Below the pieces are notes generated by a model. It ran no database searches, had not been told where the DNA came from, and saw only the letters and a list, made by a program, of their open reading frames with translations. Positions 1 to 6,098 of a DNA stretch of 13,219 nucleotides are shown piece after piece. Origin of the DNA: JBBRMY01 sp038230595 (lineage in GTDB: Bacteria > Bacteroidota > Ignavibacteria > Tepidaquicellales > Tepidaquicellaceae); the NCBI GenBank assembly GCA_038230595.1, contig JBBRMY010000068.1, forward strand, positions 1 to 13,219. Reading direction: 5' to 3'. A program made the translations under genes and the position numbers. Positions within the stretch are counted from its first letter, which is position 1; each line of letters starts with the position of its first letter.

Positions 1-861
1 GGTAACTATCTGCTTTCCTTTGGTGGTTATCGGTTCGATTACTTTCGGTGTTATTTTTGTCCCGGTCTCTTTTGAAATCTCATTTACGTCAGGTCCTTTA
101 TATTTTATCTTAGGGGAATTAGGATCTGTGTAAACCATTGTCTTGGTCTTTTGTGAATTCTTTAAGATCTTTGGTTTCTCTCCGTCATTTATTACGATAC
201 CGGGATTTAAAGGCTTTGTAAAATCCGTTTTCTTTACGAATACCCAGTTTCTCGGATTGTAAGCGTAGACATGATTTGTATAGACGTGATTGTAATCCGG
301 AGCTCTCCAGAATATTCTTGGACAGGTTGGATACCAGCCGCAATAGTTATTATGATGTCTCCAGGTTACCCAGTTGCAAGCCCATACATTGCCAGGCATC
401 CATACCCATCCATAATTATTGCTGCAATACCATCTGCCATAATTATAAGGACCCCAGCCCCAGCTGTAGTTTGAAACCCATATCCATCCGTCACATGTAA
501 AAATCCATTGACCATCGCAGTATGGATTCCAATCCGGAGTATAGCAATGGGGTCTCCAGACATATATCACTTCAGTTGTAGCAGGGTAATTTGATGAAAG
601 TTCTTCACCTGTGTTTTCAGAAATATCTTTTACAAAATCAGACTTATTGACAGATTGCCAATCGCCGTCTTTTGAAAGACTGTCGAACTGTGTTTTGTAA
701 GCTGCATTCGAATCCAACAGATTTTCATTGTATTCAATGCTGTCGATCATCGGTTTGTTTGCATCTTCGTCATTTGGAACATCCTGTGCTTTGATAGTAA
801 AGGATACTGCAAATGACAATAAAATGAATGGTAGTGCAAAAATAAAGTTTCTTTTGAACAT
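1..861 (-). CDS. Secreted Trp/Cys-rich DUF6600-type protein, 3' end missing
   Basis: An open frame of 287 codons runs from an ATG at 861 to the left edge without a stop, so the C-terminus lies outside the window. Residues 1-26 form a Sec signal peptide (basic MFKRN start, hydrophobic core, KAQ before the likely cleavage site). Residues about 100-185 form a Trp/Tyr/Gly-rich domain with repeated units such as DGWIW, PYNYGRW and YGWVWMPG. This is the pattern of DUF6600 proteins, whose biochemical role is not established. I count 16 Trp between residues 102 and 206. Seven Cys (106, 115, 123, 146, 162, 174, 180) sit inside the domain, which suggests disulfides in an exported protein. The region after about 210 is Lys/Thr/Pro-rich and probably disordered. 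The start is firm because a strong ribosome binding site lies 6 bases upstream. The family assignment rests on pattern recognition only. Confidence 0.85.
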   Translation of the reverse strand, partial: MFKRNFIFALPFILLSFAVSFTIKAQDVPNDEDANKPMIDSIEYNENLLDSNAAYKTQFDSLSKDGDWQSVNKSDFVKDISENTGEELSSNYPATTEVIYVWRPHCYTPDWNPYCDGQWIFTCDGWIWVSNYSWGWGPYNYGRWYCSNNYGWVWMPGNVWACNWVTWRHHNNYCGWYPTCPRIFWRAPDYNHVYTNHVYAYNPRNWVFVKKTDFTKPLNPGIVINDGEKPKILKNSQKTKTMVYTDPNSPKIKYKGPDVNEISKETGTKITPKVIEPITTKGKQIVT

Positions 862-867
862 AACGAT

Positions 868-874
868 CCCTCCT
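868..874 (-). promoter_or_regulatory. Strong Shine-Dalgarno sequence of the DUF6600-type gene
   Basis: On the minus strand this reads AGGAGGG, followed by six bases and then the ATG at 861. It is the only near-perfect Shine-Dalgarno sequence in front of a gene in this window. It fixes the start and suggests high translation of this gene. Confidence 0.8.
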
Positions 875-976
875 GAATGAATAAGAAATTTTTTAAAAAT
901 TGTATGTTTGAGTAGAGCTTACCATGTACTTACACTACGAAACAGAATATAAGTTCCGTGAAATAAGTTTATTGAC

Positions 977-1010
977 GGAAAAAGGTTACGGTGCGCGAGG
1001 TGTGGTAATC
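977..1010. repeat. Possible degenerate copy of the 2505-2535 hairpin
   Basis: The run AAAAAGGTTACGGTGC matches AAAAAGGTTACGATGC of the terminator at 2506 except for one base. The right arm here (GTGTGGTAATC) no longer matches the other copy's right arm well, so only the outer GGTTAC/GTAATC bases pair, with one G-T pair. It could be a decayed member of the same hairpin family or chance similarity. Confidence 0.3.
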
Positions 1011-1173
1011 TTTTATATTTTTTGTCCCGTGGCTTGCAGGACTCCTTTATGATGTGGAAAGCTTTTGTTGCTCTGTAACAGCCCCGACAAAGCATTCTGA
1101 AATAATCCATCAGCGATGGAGTTATTCATTGATGGGATTCCAGTTTAAAGCATGCTGGGAAAGGTATCTCTTT

Positions 1174-2388
1174 TTATGGCCAGCATTGTGTTCCGCTATT
1201 CGTATGAACATTGGTTATTATAAGTCCGGTTTTAATAGAGTTGCAAAAAATTGCATTATTCAAAGTTGCATTATTTAAATTTGCGTAACTCAAATTTGCA
1301 TAACTAAAATCTGCATAACTTAATTTTGAAGAAGCCAAATTTGCATAAGTCAAATTCGCATTAGTCAAAATAGCATAAGACAGATCTGTCGAACCCGTGA
1401 CATGACTCAAAGATGCATGATTTAAATTTGCATGGTTAAGATTTGCATTACTCAATATTGCATAATTCAAATTTGCATAAGTCAGATCAGCAGAACCCAA
1501 AACAGCTTGATTTAAATTTGCATGATCCAGATGAGAATGGTTCAAATTTGCAGAACTAAAAATTGCATCACCTAAATTTGCATTACTTAAATCTGCATAG
1601 CTCAAATTTGCATTACTCAAATTTGCATGTGACGAATATGAATATGTCAAATTTGCATTACTCAAATTTGCATTAGTCAATATTGCATCCGTCAAATATG
1701 CTGAACTCATATTTACATGATTTAAATCTGCATTAGTCAAATTTGCACTACCCAGATTTGCGCTACTTAAATTTGCATAACTCAGATCGCAGGAAGGACA
1801 TGAGTTGGTTGAAAGCAGAGTATGTACAGAGTTAGAATCTGCATAAACCTGCTGATAACCGCTGCCTCTGCTTAGCGCTGTACTTCTATCAGGCTGAATG
1901 AAAACATTCTGGTGCGTATTGGTACCGCCGGTAAACTCTATAAGTGACCTGACTACTATTAAATAATCTCCCGCAGTTACAGTTACCGTTTTGAAATTAT
2001 CTACAGGATCTAAATGACAAACTATGATTCTTGTTGCTTTACTTATGAGAGTTAATGCAAAGTGAGAGGAATCACCAATTCTGAATGAATGCTCTGCCGT
2101 ATGGGGTATTCTGACTCGAATAACATCAATGCCTAAAGAATCTGTGTCTTGATGTGTTGGATCTATGGGTGAATGCAGATGCTCAAGATGAAGCAATACC
2201 ACTGCCTGCGGATCGGCAAAATAATTTGTATCAGTAAAGTCTGCTTCAGTTAAAGCCTGGTGCAGGCTTTGTGTAGGTCCTCCGGTTACGGGACCAGTAA
2301 CTGTATTGCTGCATCCGGAAAATGAAACGGCGTAGACTATTACAAAAATTACAACAATAGAAAATACAATTGAGACAGAGGTTTTCAT
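1174..2388 (-). CDS. Pentapeptide-repeat lipoprotein
   Basis: A protein of 404 residues if translation starts at the ATG at 2388. The frame is open upstream to a TTG at 2415, but from the ATG a clean lipoprotein signal follows: MKTS, a hydrophobic stretch, then the lipobox-like FSGC with Cys26 as the lipidated residue. Residues about 27-195 form a domain I do not recognise. It is rich in His, Asp and Thr, with alternating hydrophobic stretches that suggest beta structure. Residues about 200-382 are some 36 tandem pentapeptides of the A-N/D-L-x-x type, which in this family fold into a right-handed quadrilateral beta-helix. The repeats are unusually uniform: the second position is nearly always Asn and the last often Tyr, His, Asn or Ser. 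Two irregularities are seen: an SYSSH unit with no Leu, and a four-residue VTGS step that shifts the phase. A Cys pair (CPSC) precedes the repeats and a lone Cys lies near the C-terminus. Probably a membrane-anchored, surface-exposed helix; function unknown. Confidence 0.85.
   Translation of the reverse strand: MKTSVSIVFSIVVIFVIVYAVSFSGCSNTVTGPVTGGPTQSLHQALTEADFTDTNYFADPQAVVLLHLEHLHSPIDPTHQDTDSLGIDVIRVRIPHTAEHSFRIGDSSHFALTLISKATRIIVCHLDPVDNFKTVTVTAGDYLIVVRSLIEFTGGTNTHQNVFIQPDRSTALSRGSGYQQVYADSNSVHTLLSTNSCPSCDLSYANLSSANLGSANLTNADLNHVNMSSAYLTDAILTNANLSNANLTYSYSSHANLSNANLSYADLSNANLGDAIFSSANLNHSHLDHANLNQAVLGSADLTYANLNYAILSNANLNHANLNHASLSHVTGSTDLSYAILTNANLTYANLASSKLSYADFSYANLSYANLNNATLNNAIFCNSIKTGLIITNVHTNSGTQCWP
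1243..1791 (-). repeat. 15-bp tandem repeat array encoding the pentapeptides
   Basis: On the minus strand units close to GCAAATTTGAGTAAT recur every 15 bases, about 36 times, in frame with the gene. The AAATTTGCA core is strongly conserved at DNA level, which suggests recent expansion by slippage or unequal recombination rather than protein-level constraint alone. Because it is coding and in phase, it is a coding repeat and not a CRISPR or satellite. Confidence 0.85.
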
Positions 2389-2504
2389 TATTGAGAACTT
2401 AAGTTTTAAGAGCAATATCCTGCAAAGTAAACAAGCTTATGCTGAATGAAATTTAGAGTGGATAAGCTAAAATAGATGTTAAAACAATGAAAAGATATAA
2501 GAAA

Positions 2505-2535
2505 CAAAAAGGTTACGATGCTGAGCATCGTAACC
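2505..2535 (-). terminator. Intrinsic terminator downstream of the protease gene
   Basis: GGTTACGATGC and GCATCGTAACC (2511-2535) form a perfect 11-bp stem around a TGA loop. On the minus strand the stem is followed directly by TTTTTGTTTC, a normal U-run. It lies about 90 bases after the protease stop codon and upstream of the lipoprotein gene, so it should end the protease transcript and separate the two genes. Confidence 0.8.
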
Positions 2536-2541
2536 AGTATT

Positions 2542-2563
2542 AAAAACTTCCGTCGCTTTGCGG
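2542..2563. repeat. AAAAACTTCC hairpin module, copy 1
   Basis: AAAAACTTCC is followed by a short stem with a TTT loop (CGC-TTT-GCG). A wider pairing of TTCCG with CGGAA is also possible, and CCAGT/ACTGG flank the module at 2534-2538 and 2567-2571. A second copy at 5078-5100 shares AAAAACTTCC and the CTTTG centre, and its stem bases differ in a paired way. Function unknown. Confidence 0.5.
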
Positions 2564-2569
2564 AAAACT

Positions 2570-2628
2570 GGGTTCCCCGATAAACGCATTCGGGGATGAC
2601 AATCATTCCACAAAGGGAATAATTGTCA
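2570..2628 (-). repeat. Two-hairpin 3'-end element, copy 1
   Basis: Read on the minus strand the element starts with TGACAAT, whose TGA is the stop codon of the metalloprotease. Stem 1 has 13-base arms (2628-2616 and 2609-2597) around a CTTTGT loop, fully paired if one U-G pair is allowed. Stem 2 is TCCCCGA with TCGGGGA around a nine-base loop, ending in ACCC. A second copy lies at 12079-12136 on the plus strand, with 44 of 59 aligned columns identical. It may act in termination or in protection of the mRNA 3' end; there is no direct U-run after stem 2. Confidence 0.75.
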
Positions 2629-4893
2629 CTTCATCAAGATCATTTTTCTTGTTTCAGAGAATGATCCTGCTTCAAGCTTGTAGAAATACATTCCGCTTGC
2701 TAAACTGCTTGCATCGAACTGAAACGAATATGTTCCTTCTGTTCTCAATTCATTATTTATCAATGATGCAACAAGCTGTCCGCTTACGTTATAAACATTC
2801 AATGAAATGCTGCTCATCTTTGGAATTGTGAACTGTATCATTGTTGCAGGATTGAAAGGATTCGGAAAATTCTGTGAAAGTTTAAAAGTTAAAGGCTCTG
2901 TGTTATTGTTTCCAATACCGGTTGCAGTTGAAATTGAAAAATTAGTGTTTGAAATATCGAAGAATACATTTCCTACTGATTCAACTTTTATTCTTGCTGT
3001 TGATGTGTTTACATTCGGTAACGTTACTGATTCAGTTCCGTCGTTAGGAGTATTTGATTTCAATGTTGTCGGAAAAGTTAATCCTCCGTCAGTTGATAAA
3101 AGAATATTCACATTAGCGCAATTGACAGGAGCAGCTGTAGTATTAGCAACATTCCACGTTACAGTCTGAGGATAAGGTGAATTCCATGTTACAGCTGTAT
3201 TTGGTGCAGTAACAAGGAACGGACCTGCTGTGGCAACTACATTAAAAGTTACTGCTCCGTATCCTTCACCGCCGCCACCTACCTTATAGTCTCTTGCAGT
3301 CAATCTGAAAGCAAGTGATCTTGCATATGTTGGAAGAAGCTCACCGATCGTATGAGCATTATTTAAAAGATCGGATGATTTAGGAAAAGTTCGTGAACCT
3401 GAAACTACAGGATTAAAAGATCTGAAGATAGGAGCATTTCCGGATGGCGCATTTGCAGTACCTGCAGGACCAAGGTCATATTCTTCCCAGCAATATTTTA
3501 ATGCATCGGCATCAGCATCCGTTGCGCTTCCTGTTAAAGTAAATGGTGTTGATATAGGAATTGAAAACCCGCCTGCAAGCATTGTTACAACAGGATTATG
3601 ATTTGCTGTTACAGTTGTAACAGGGCAGCTGTTTCCACCACCTGTAGTTGTATAAGCAATTATTTCTTCCAGGCTCTTTGCATGAAAATAAGGATCGCTG
3701 TGCGGCTGAAGATCATCAGCTCCGCAAATTCCTGCGTAACCCATAATTGTTGATCCACTGCCGGGCTCATAAGCTGCTGAAGCTGCTCTGTTACCGCCGC
3801 CGCAGTTTGAAGTAGTACTGTTAAATGGATGATTTGCTCCGAATTGATGTCCCATTTCATGAGCTACATAATCTATATCATATCCATCTCCAACAGGTGC
3901 TCCCGAACCTGTAACGCCTTTAGCTTTACTGCCTGATAGGCAAACACATCCAAGAAAAGCTACACCACCGCCTCCTGTACTGAAAACGTGACCGATATCA
4001 TAGTTAGCTGAACCGATAACATTGTCGCATGTTGTCTGATTCTGACCAAGCATTGTGCTGCCGTTATTATTTGTATAAGGATCTGTTGATGAATTTGTAT
4101 AAACTAATAATGCATCATTTGCAATAAGGACCATTCTTACTGAAACTTCATTTTCATAAACACCATCAACTCTGTTCACAGAAGTTACCATACCTGCCAT
4201 TGCTTGCGCGACTGTTCCGCCATAATAAGTTGTATATTCACCATCTGCCGCAAGAGCTAATCTGTAAGTTCTGAGCTGGCCTTCGCTTTTTACTTCAAAA
4301 TTTGAATGAATATTTTCAGGATGATACTGATCATTCTGAATTACTTCACAGGAGTAATTCTCTTTTGGCTTTAGATCTTTTTTGTAATAGCTGATGTAAT
4401 TATAATTGTCGAACATTGCATATGGATCAATGTAAACATTTTCGTCTGCATAGATCATAGCATGAAAACCATTAGAAGGAGAAATATCAATTCTTACATT
4501 TGAATATTTATCATCGATCCCTTGACCTGCATAAGTTTTAATTTCCGGGAACTGATCTTCAAGTCCTTGTTCCATAATAGGAGATTCAACCATGCTGAAT
4601 CTTTTGAATGTTCCGTCCGGGTAAGGAAGTGAAATAATAACGTTGGAAAATTTTGCCTGAACATTCTTTTCTGAAGGAGCAGTCTTTAAAACATTTTGAA
4701 TATCTGCGATATTAAGAGTTAAAGATCTGCAAACTTCCGGAATGGTTACTCTTCTTCCGTTAGATTGGATATTGGTAGAAGGAATATCATGCCAGTAAGC
4801 AGTATTGTTTTGAGCATTTAAAGTGAAATTAACACAAAGCAAAAGCATGGAAACCAAAAGAATTTTAAAGTAGAGCCTGAACATAGTTCTCAT
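2626..4893 (-). CDS. Secreted reprolysin-like zinc metalloprotease with type IX sorting domain
   Basis: A 755-residue extracellular protease. Residues 1-27 are a signal peptide ending NAQ. Residues about 50-170 resemble the propeptide of bacterial M12B-like proteases. The catalytic domain spans about 208-425 and holds the full metzincin zinc motif HExxHxxGxxH (His345, Glu346, His349, His355) and a likely Met-turn at Met384 in STIMGYAG. Residues about 430-655 are beta-sandwich-like linker domains. Residues about 672-755 form a type A type IX secretion sorting domain (QNFPNPFNP, then GMYFYKL, ending KMILMK). It should cross the inner membrane by Sec and the outer membrane by the type IX system, losing the tail, to digest external protein. 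The start at 4893 is chosen over Met4 for lack of evidence against it; neither has a clear Shine-Dalgarno. Its TGA stop lies inside the two-hairpin element. Substrate is unknown. Confidence 0.93.
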   Translation of the reverse strand: MRTMFRLYFKILLVSMLLLCVNFTLNAQNNTAYWHDIPSTNIQSNGRRVTIPEVCRSLTLNIADIQNVLKTAPSEKNVQAKFSNVIISLPYPDGTFKRFSMVESPIMEQGLEDQFPEIKTYAGQGIDDKYSNVRIDISPSNGFHAMIYADENVYIDPYAMFDNYNYISYYKKDLKPKENYSCEVIQNDQYHPENIHSNFEVKSEGQLRTYRLALAADGEYTTYYGGTVAQAMAGMVTSVNRVDGVYENEVSVRMVLIANDALLVYTNSSTDPYTNNNGSTMLGQNQTTCDNVIGSANYDIGHVFSTGGGGVAFLGCVCLSGSKAKGVTGSGAPVGDGYDIDYVAHEMGHQFGANHPFNSTTSNCGGGNRAASAAYEPGSGSTIMGYAGICGADDLQPHSDPYFHAKSLEEIIAYTTTGGGNSCPVTTVTANHNPVVTMLAGGFSIPISTPFTLTGSATDADADALKYCWEEYDLGPAGTANAPSGNAPIFRSFNPVVSGSRTFPKSSDLLNNAHTIGELLPTYARSLAFRLTARDYKVGGGGEGYGAVTFNVVATAGPFLVTAPNTAVTWNSPYPQTVTWNVANTTAAPVNCANVNILLSTDGGLTFPTTLKSNTPNDGTESVTLPNVNTSTARIKVESVGNVFFDISNTNFSISTATGIGNNNTEPLTFKLSQNFPNPFNPATMIQFTIPKMSSISLNVYNVSGQLVASLINNELRTEGTYSFQFDASSLASGMYFYKLEAGSFSETRKMILMK

Positions 4894-4965
4894 TTGGAGT
4901 TTTTTTAGATTTATTTTAAAATTATTTAATCTGAAACTTGATTCTGAAATTGATTGTGGTTTATC

Positions 4966-4994
4966 AATATATTTATACCGCGCAGAAAGTTCAA
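4966..4994 (-). promoter_or_regulatory. Candidate sigma-70-like promoter of the protease gene
   Basis: On the minus strand TTGAAC (4989-4994) and TATATT (4966-4971) are separated by exactly 17 bases. This would give a leader of about 65 bases before the ATG at 4893. The hexamers match the general housekeeping consensus. In this AT-rich spacer a chance match is possible, and Bacteroidota-type sigma factors use a different consensus. Confidence 0.45.
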
Positions 4995-5077
4995 TATGAG
5001 TATTGTAACAAAGTATTGCGGAAAATGGTTGTTAAGATTTTTCTAATTCTAAGTATTGGATTTCTATTAGAGGTCGT

Positions 5078-5100
5078 AAAAACTTCCATTACTTTGTAAT
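5078..5100. repeat. AAAAACTTCC hairpin module, copy 2
   Basis: AAAAACTTCC is followed by ATTAC-TTT-GTAAT, a perfect 5-bp stem with a TTT loop. Against copy 1 (2542-2563) the flank and loop are unchanged, while three stem pairs differ and still pair or pair better. It overlaps the AATAGTGTACTATT palindrome by three bases. Confidence 0.5.
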
Positions 5101-5155
5101 AGTGTACTATTCACAAATTTTTACATAAAATTATTAAAAGAAATTCGTTAAATTG

Positions 5156-5161
5156 TATAAT
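5156..5161 (+). promoter_or_regulatory. Candidate -10 box of the act operon
   Basis: A perfect TATAAT lies about 90 bases before the actA start. No good -35 box stands at 16-18 bases upstream (only AT-rich sequence such as ATTAAA), so the call rests on the hexamer and its position alone. Confidence 0.3.
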
Positions 5162-5253
5162 ATCCTTATAAAAGATTTTTCGCTCTGTTTTTTTTGTGTA
5201 TTGAAGAGTAATAGCTGTAACTGCTGTTCCCTTAAAAAAGTACTAACCCATAG

Positions 5254-5856
5254 ATGAAGAAATTTTTACTTGATTATAATCTCAAAGTACGCCTTCCGAT
5301 CCTGCTTTTTGTTACTGCCGTAGTATTTACTATCACTTATTATGTATCGTTTGCAGAAAGAAATGACATTGGGTATATGCCTGAGCAGCCTATTCATTAT
5401 TCTCACAAGCTTCATGCCGGTGAAATGCAGATCGATTGTAAATATTGCCATTCAGGAGTTGATAAATCAAGATTTGCAAGCGTTCCATCAGTCGATGTCT
5501 GTATGAATTGTCACGTTGTTGCCCGAAAAGACAAGCCCGAAATAATAAAATTAACTAAGTATTACGAAGAAAATAAGCCTTTGCCGTGGAAACGCGTGCA
5601 CAGAGTGCCGGATTTTGCATATTTCAATCACGCTGCTCACGTTAATAAAGGTGTAGACTGTCTGAACTGTCACGGAGATATGAGACAGACAGAAGTAGTA
5701 GAACAGGTTAAGAATCTAACTATGGGCGCATGTATAGACTGCCATAAAGATTCAAAGAATAAAATTGCAGTAATAAATCCAAACAATCCAAATAAGATAG
5801 TCAGCGCTTCACAGGAAAAAAATGGTCCTACGAACTGCGGTGCCTGTCATAGGTAA
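5254..5856 (+). CDS. actA: Alternative Complex III subunit A, pentahaem cytochrome c
   Basis: A 200-residue membrane-anchored cytochrome. One transmembrane helix (about 13-32) acts as an uncleaved signal anchor and places the rest in the periplasm. Five CxxCH haem c sites are seen at Cys62 (CKYCH), Cys83 (CMNCH), Cys136 (CLNCH), Cys160 (CIDCH) and Cys195 (CGACH, at the very C-terminus). This is the number expected of ActA. In Alternative Complex III it carries electrons from the ActB iron-sulfur chain towards ActE or the terminal oxidase. His residues in HYSHKLH and FNHAAH are likely distal haem ligands by family analogy. It is the first gene of the operon. The ATG has no Shine-Dalgarno, but no other start would give the helix. 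Confidence 0.93.
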   Translation: MKKFLLDYNLKVRLPILLFVTAVVFTITYYVSFAERNDIGYMPEQPIHYSHKLHAGEMQIDCKYCHSGVDKSRFASVPSVDVCMNCHVVARKDKPEIIKLTKYYEENKPLPWKRVHRVPDFAYFNHAAHVNKGVDCLNCHGDMRQTEVVEQVKNLTMGACIDCHKDSKNKIAVINPNNPNKIVSASQEKNGPTNCGACHR

Positions 5857-5873
5857 ATAGTAATTAAATCTTA

Positions 5874-6098
5874 ATGAAAGAGATAACAGAGTCAGGAAAT
5901 AAAAAAATAAACAGAAAAAAATTCTTTGTTTATTTTACATCGTTAGCAGCCGGAGTATATGGGTTAACAAAGCTCCCTGCCGATTTTATTAAGACTAAAT
6001 TCGAAGAAGAAAATTCAAAAAACAAGAAGTCCGTATCATTTACCGGAAATCCATTTTCAGTTAAACGCTATTCCGGAAAGGATTCAGGTAAGAGTTAA
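5874..6098 (+). CDS. Small single-helix membrane protein between actA and actB, function unknown
   Basis: A 74-residue protein that I do not assign to a family. It begins 17 bases after the actA stop, and its TAA overlaps the actB ATG (TAATG at 6096-6100), so the two are probably translationally coupled. The N-terminus is basic and ends in NRKKFF, a weak twin-arginine-like motif with Lys in place of the second Arg. A hydrophobic helix follows at about 19-34. The rest is polar, with a Lys-rich segment and NPFSVKRYSG near the C-terminus. Its place and coupling make it a likely accessory subunit or an assembly or export helper for ActB. The small ActG and ActH subunits of described complexes are possible counterparts, but I cannot show homology. 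Confidence 0.7.
   Translation: MKEITESGNKKINRKKFFVYFTSLAAGVYGLTKLPADFIKTKFEEENSKNKKSVSFTGNPFSVKRYSGKDSGKS

Larger units (their letters stand above)
862..1173. other. Intergenic region upstream of the DUF6600-type gene
   Basis: No convincing gene lies in these 312 bases. They must hold the 5' region of the DUF6600-type gene, but I see no clear -35/-10 pair. A small hairpin (TCCATC at 1106-1111, loop AGC, GATGGA at 1115-1120) and a longer-looped pair (1152-1158 with 1180-1186) lie after the lipoprotein stop codon. Neither is followed by a good U-run on the minus strand, so a terminator there is only possible. Positions 977-1010 resemble a decayed copy of the terminator hairpin at 2505-2535. 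Confidence 0.5.
2389..2625. other. Intergenic region between protease and lipoprotein, hairpin-rich
   Basis: About 240 bases without a convincing gene. The protease-proximal part (2505-2625) is a run of adjacent hairpins: the two-hairpin element, the AAAAACTTCC module and a U-tailed terminator, listed separately. The remainder (2389-2504) should hold the lipoprotein promoter. The minus strand there has TTGTTT followed after 17 bases by TATCCA, a poor match to a sigma-70 promoter, so I do not call it. Confidence 0.6.
4894..5253. other. Divergent promoter region between protease gene and act operon
   Basis: 360 bases without a supported gene. It holds a sigma-70-like promoter towards the protease, a TATAAT hexamer towards actA, the second AAAAACTTCC hairpin module, and a perfect inverted repeat AATAGT-GT-ACTATT (5098-5111) that could be an operator. 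A poly-T tract lies at about 5190-5197 in the act leader. No riboswitch fold is recognisable. Confidence 0.6.

Noticed and set aside
919..1110. 63-codon minus-strand frame upstream of the DUF6600-type gene
   Set aside because: No family signal, composition unlike the neighbouring genes, and it covers likely regulatory sequence.
1106..1186. Terminator of the lipoprotein gene
   Set aside because: The two small hairpins lack a U-run on the minus strand and one overlaps the coding end; support is too weak for a separate call.
1243..1791. Regular short repeats that could suggest a CRISPR or non-coding satellite array
   Set aside because: The 15-bp period is in frame with an intact lipoprotein gene and encodes pentapeptides; there are no spacers.
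2406..2606. 66-codon minus-strand frame between protease and lipoprotein
   Set aside because: It runs through the terminator and several hairpins, has no ribosome binding site or recognisable motif, and is best explained as chance.
2807..3169. 120-codon plus-strand frame inside the protease region
   Set aside because: It is antisense to the well-supported linker and sorting domains of the metalloprotease and shows no motif of its own.
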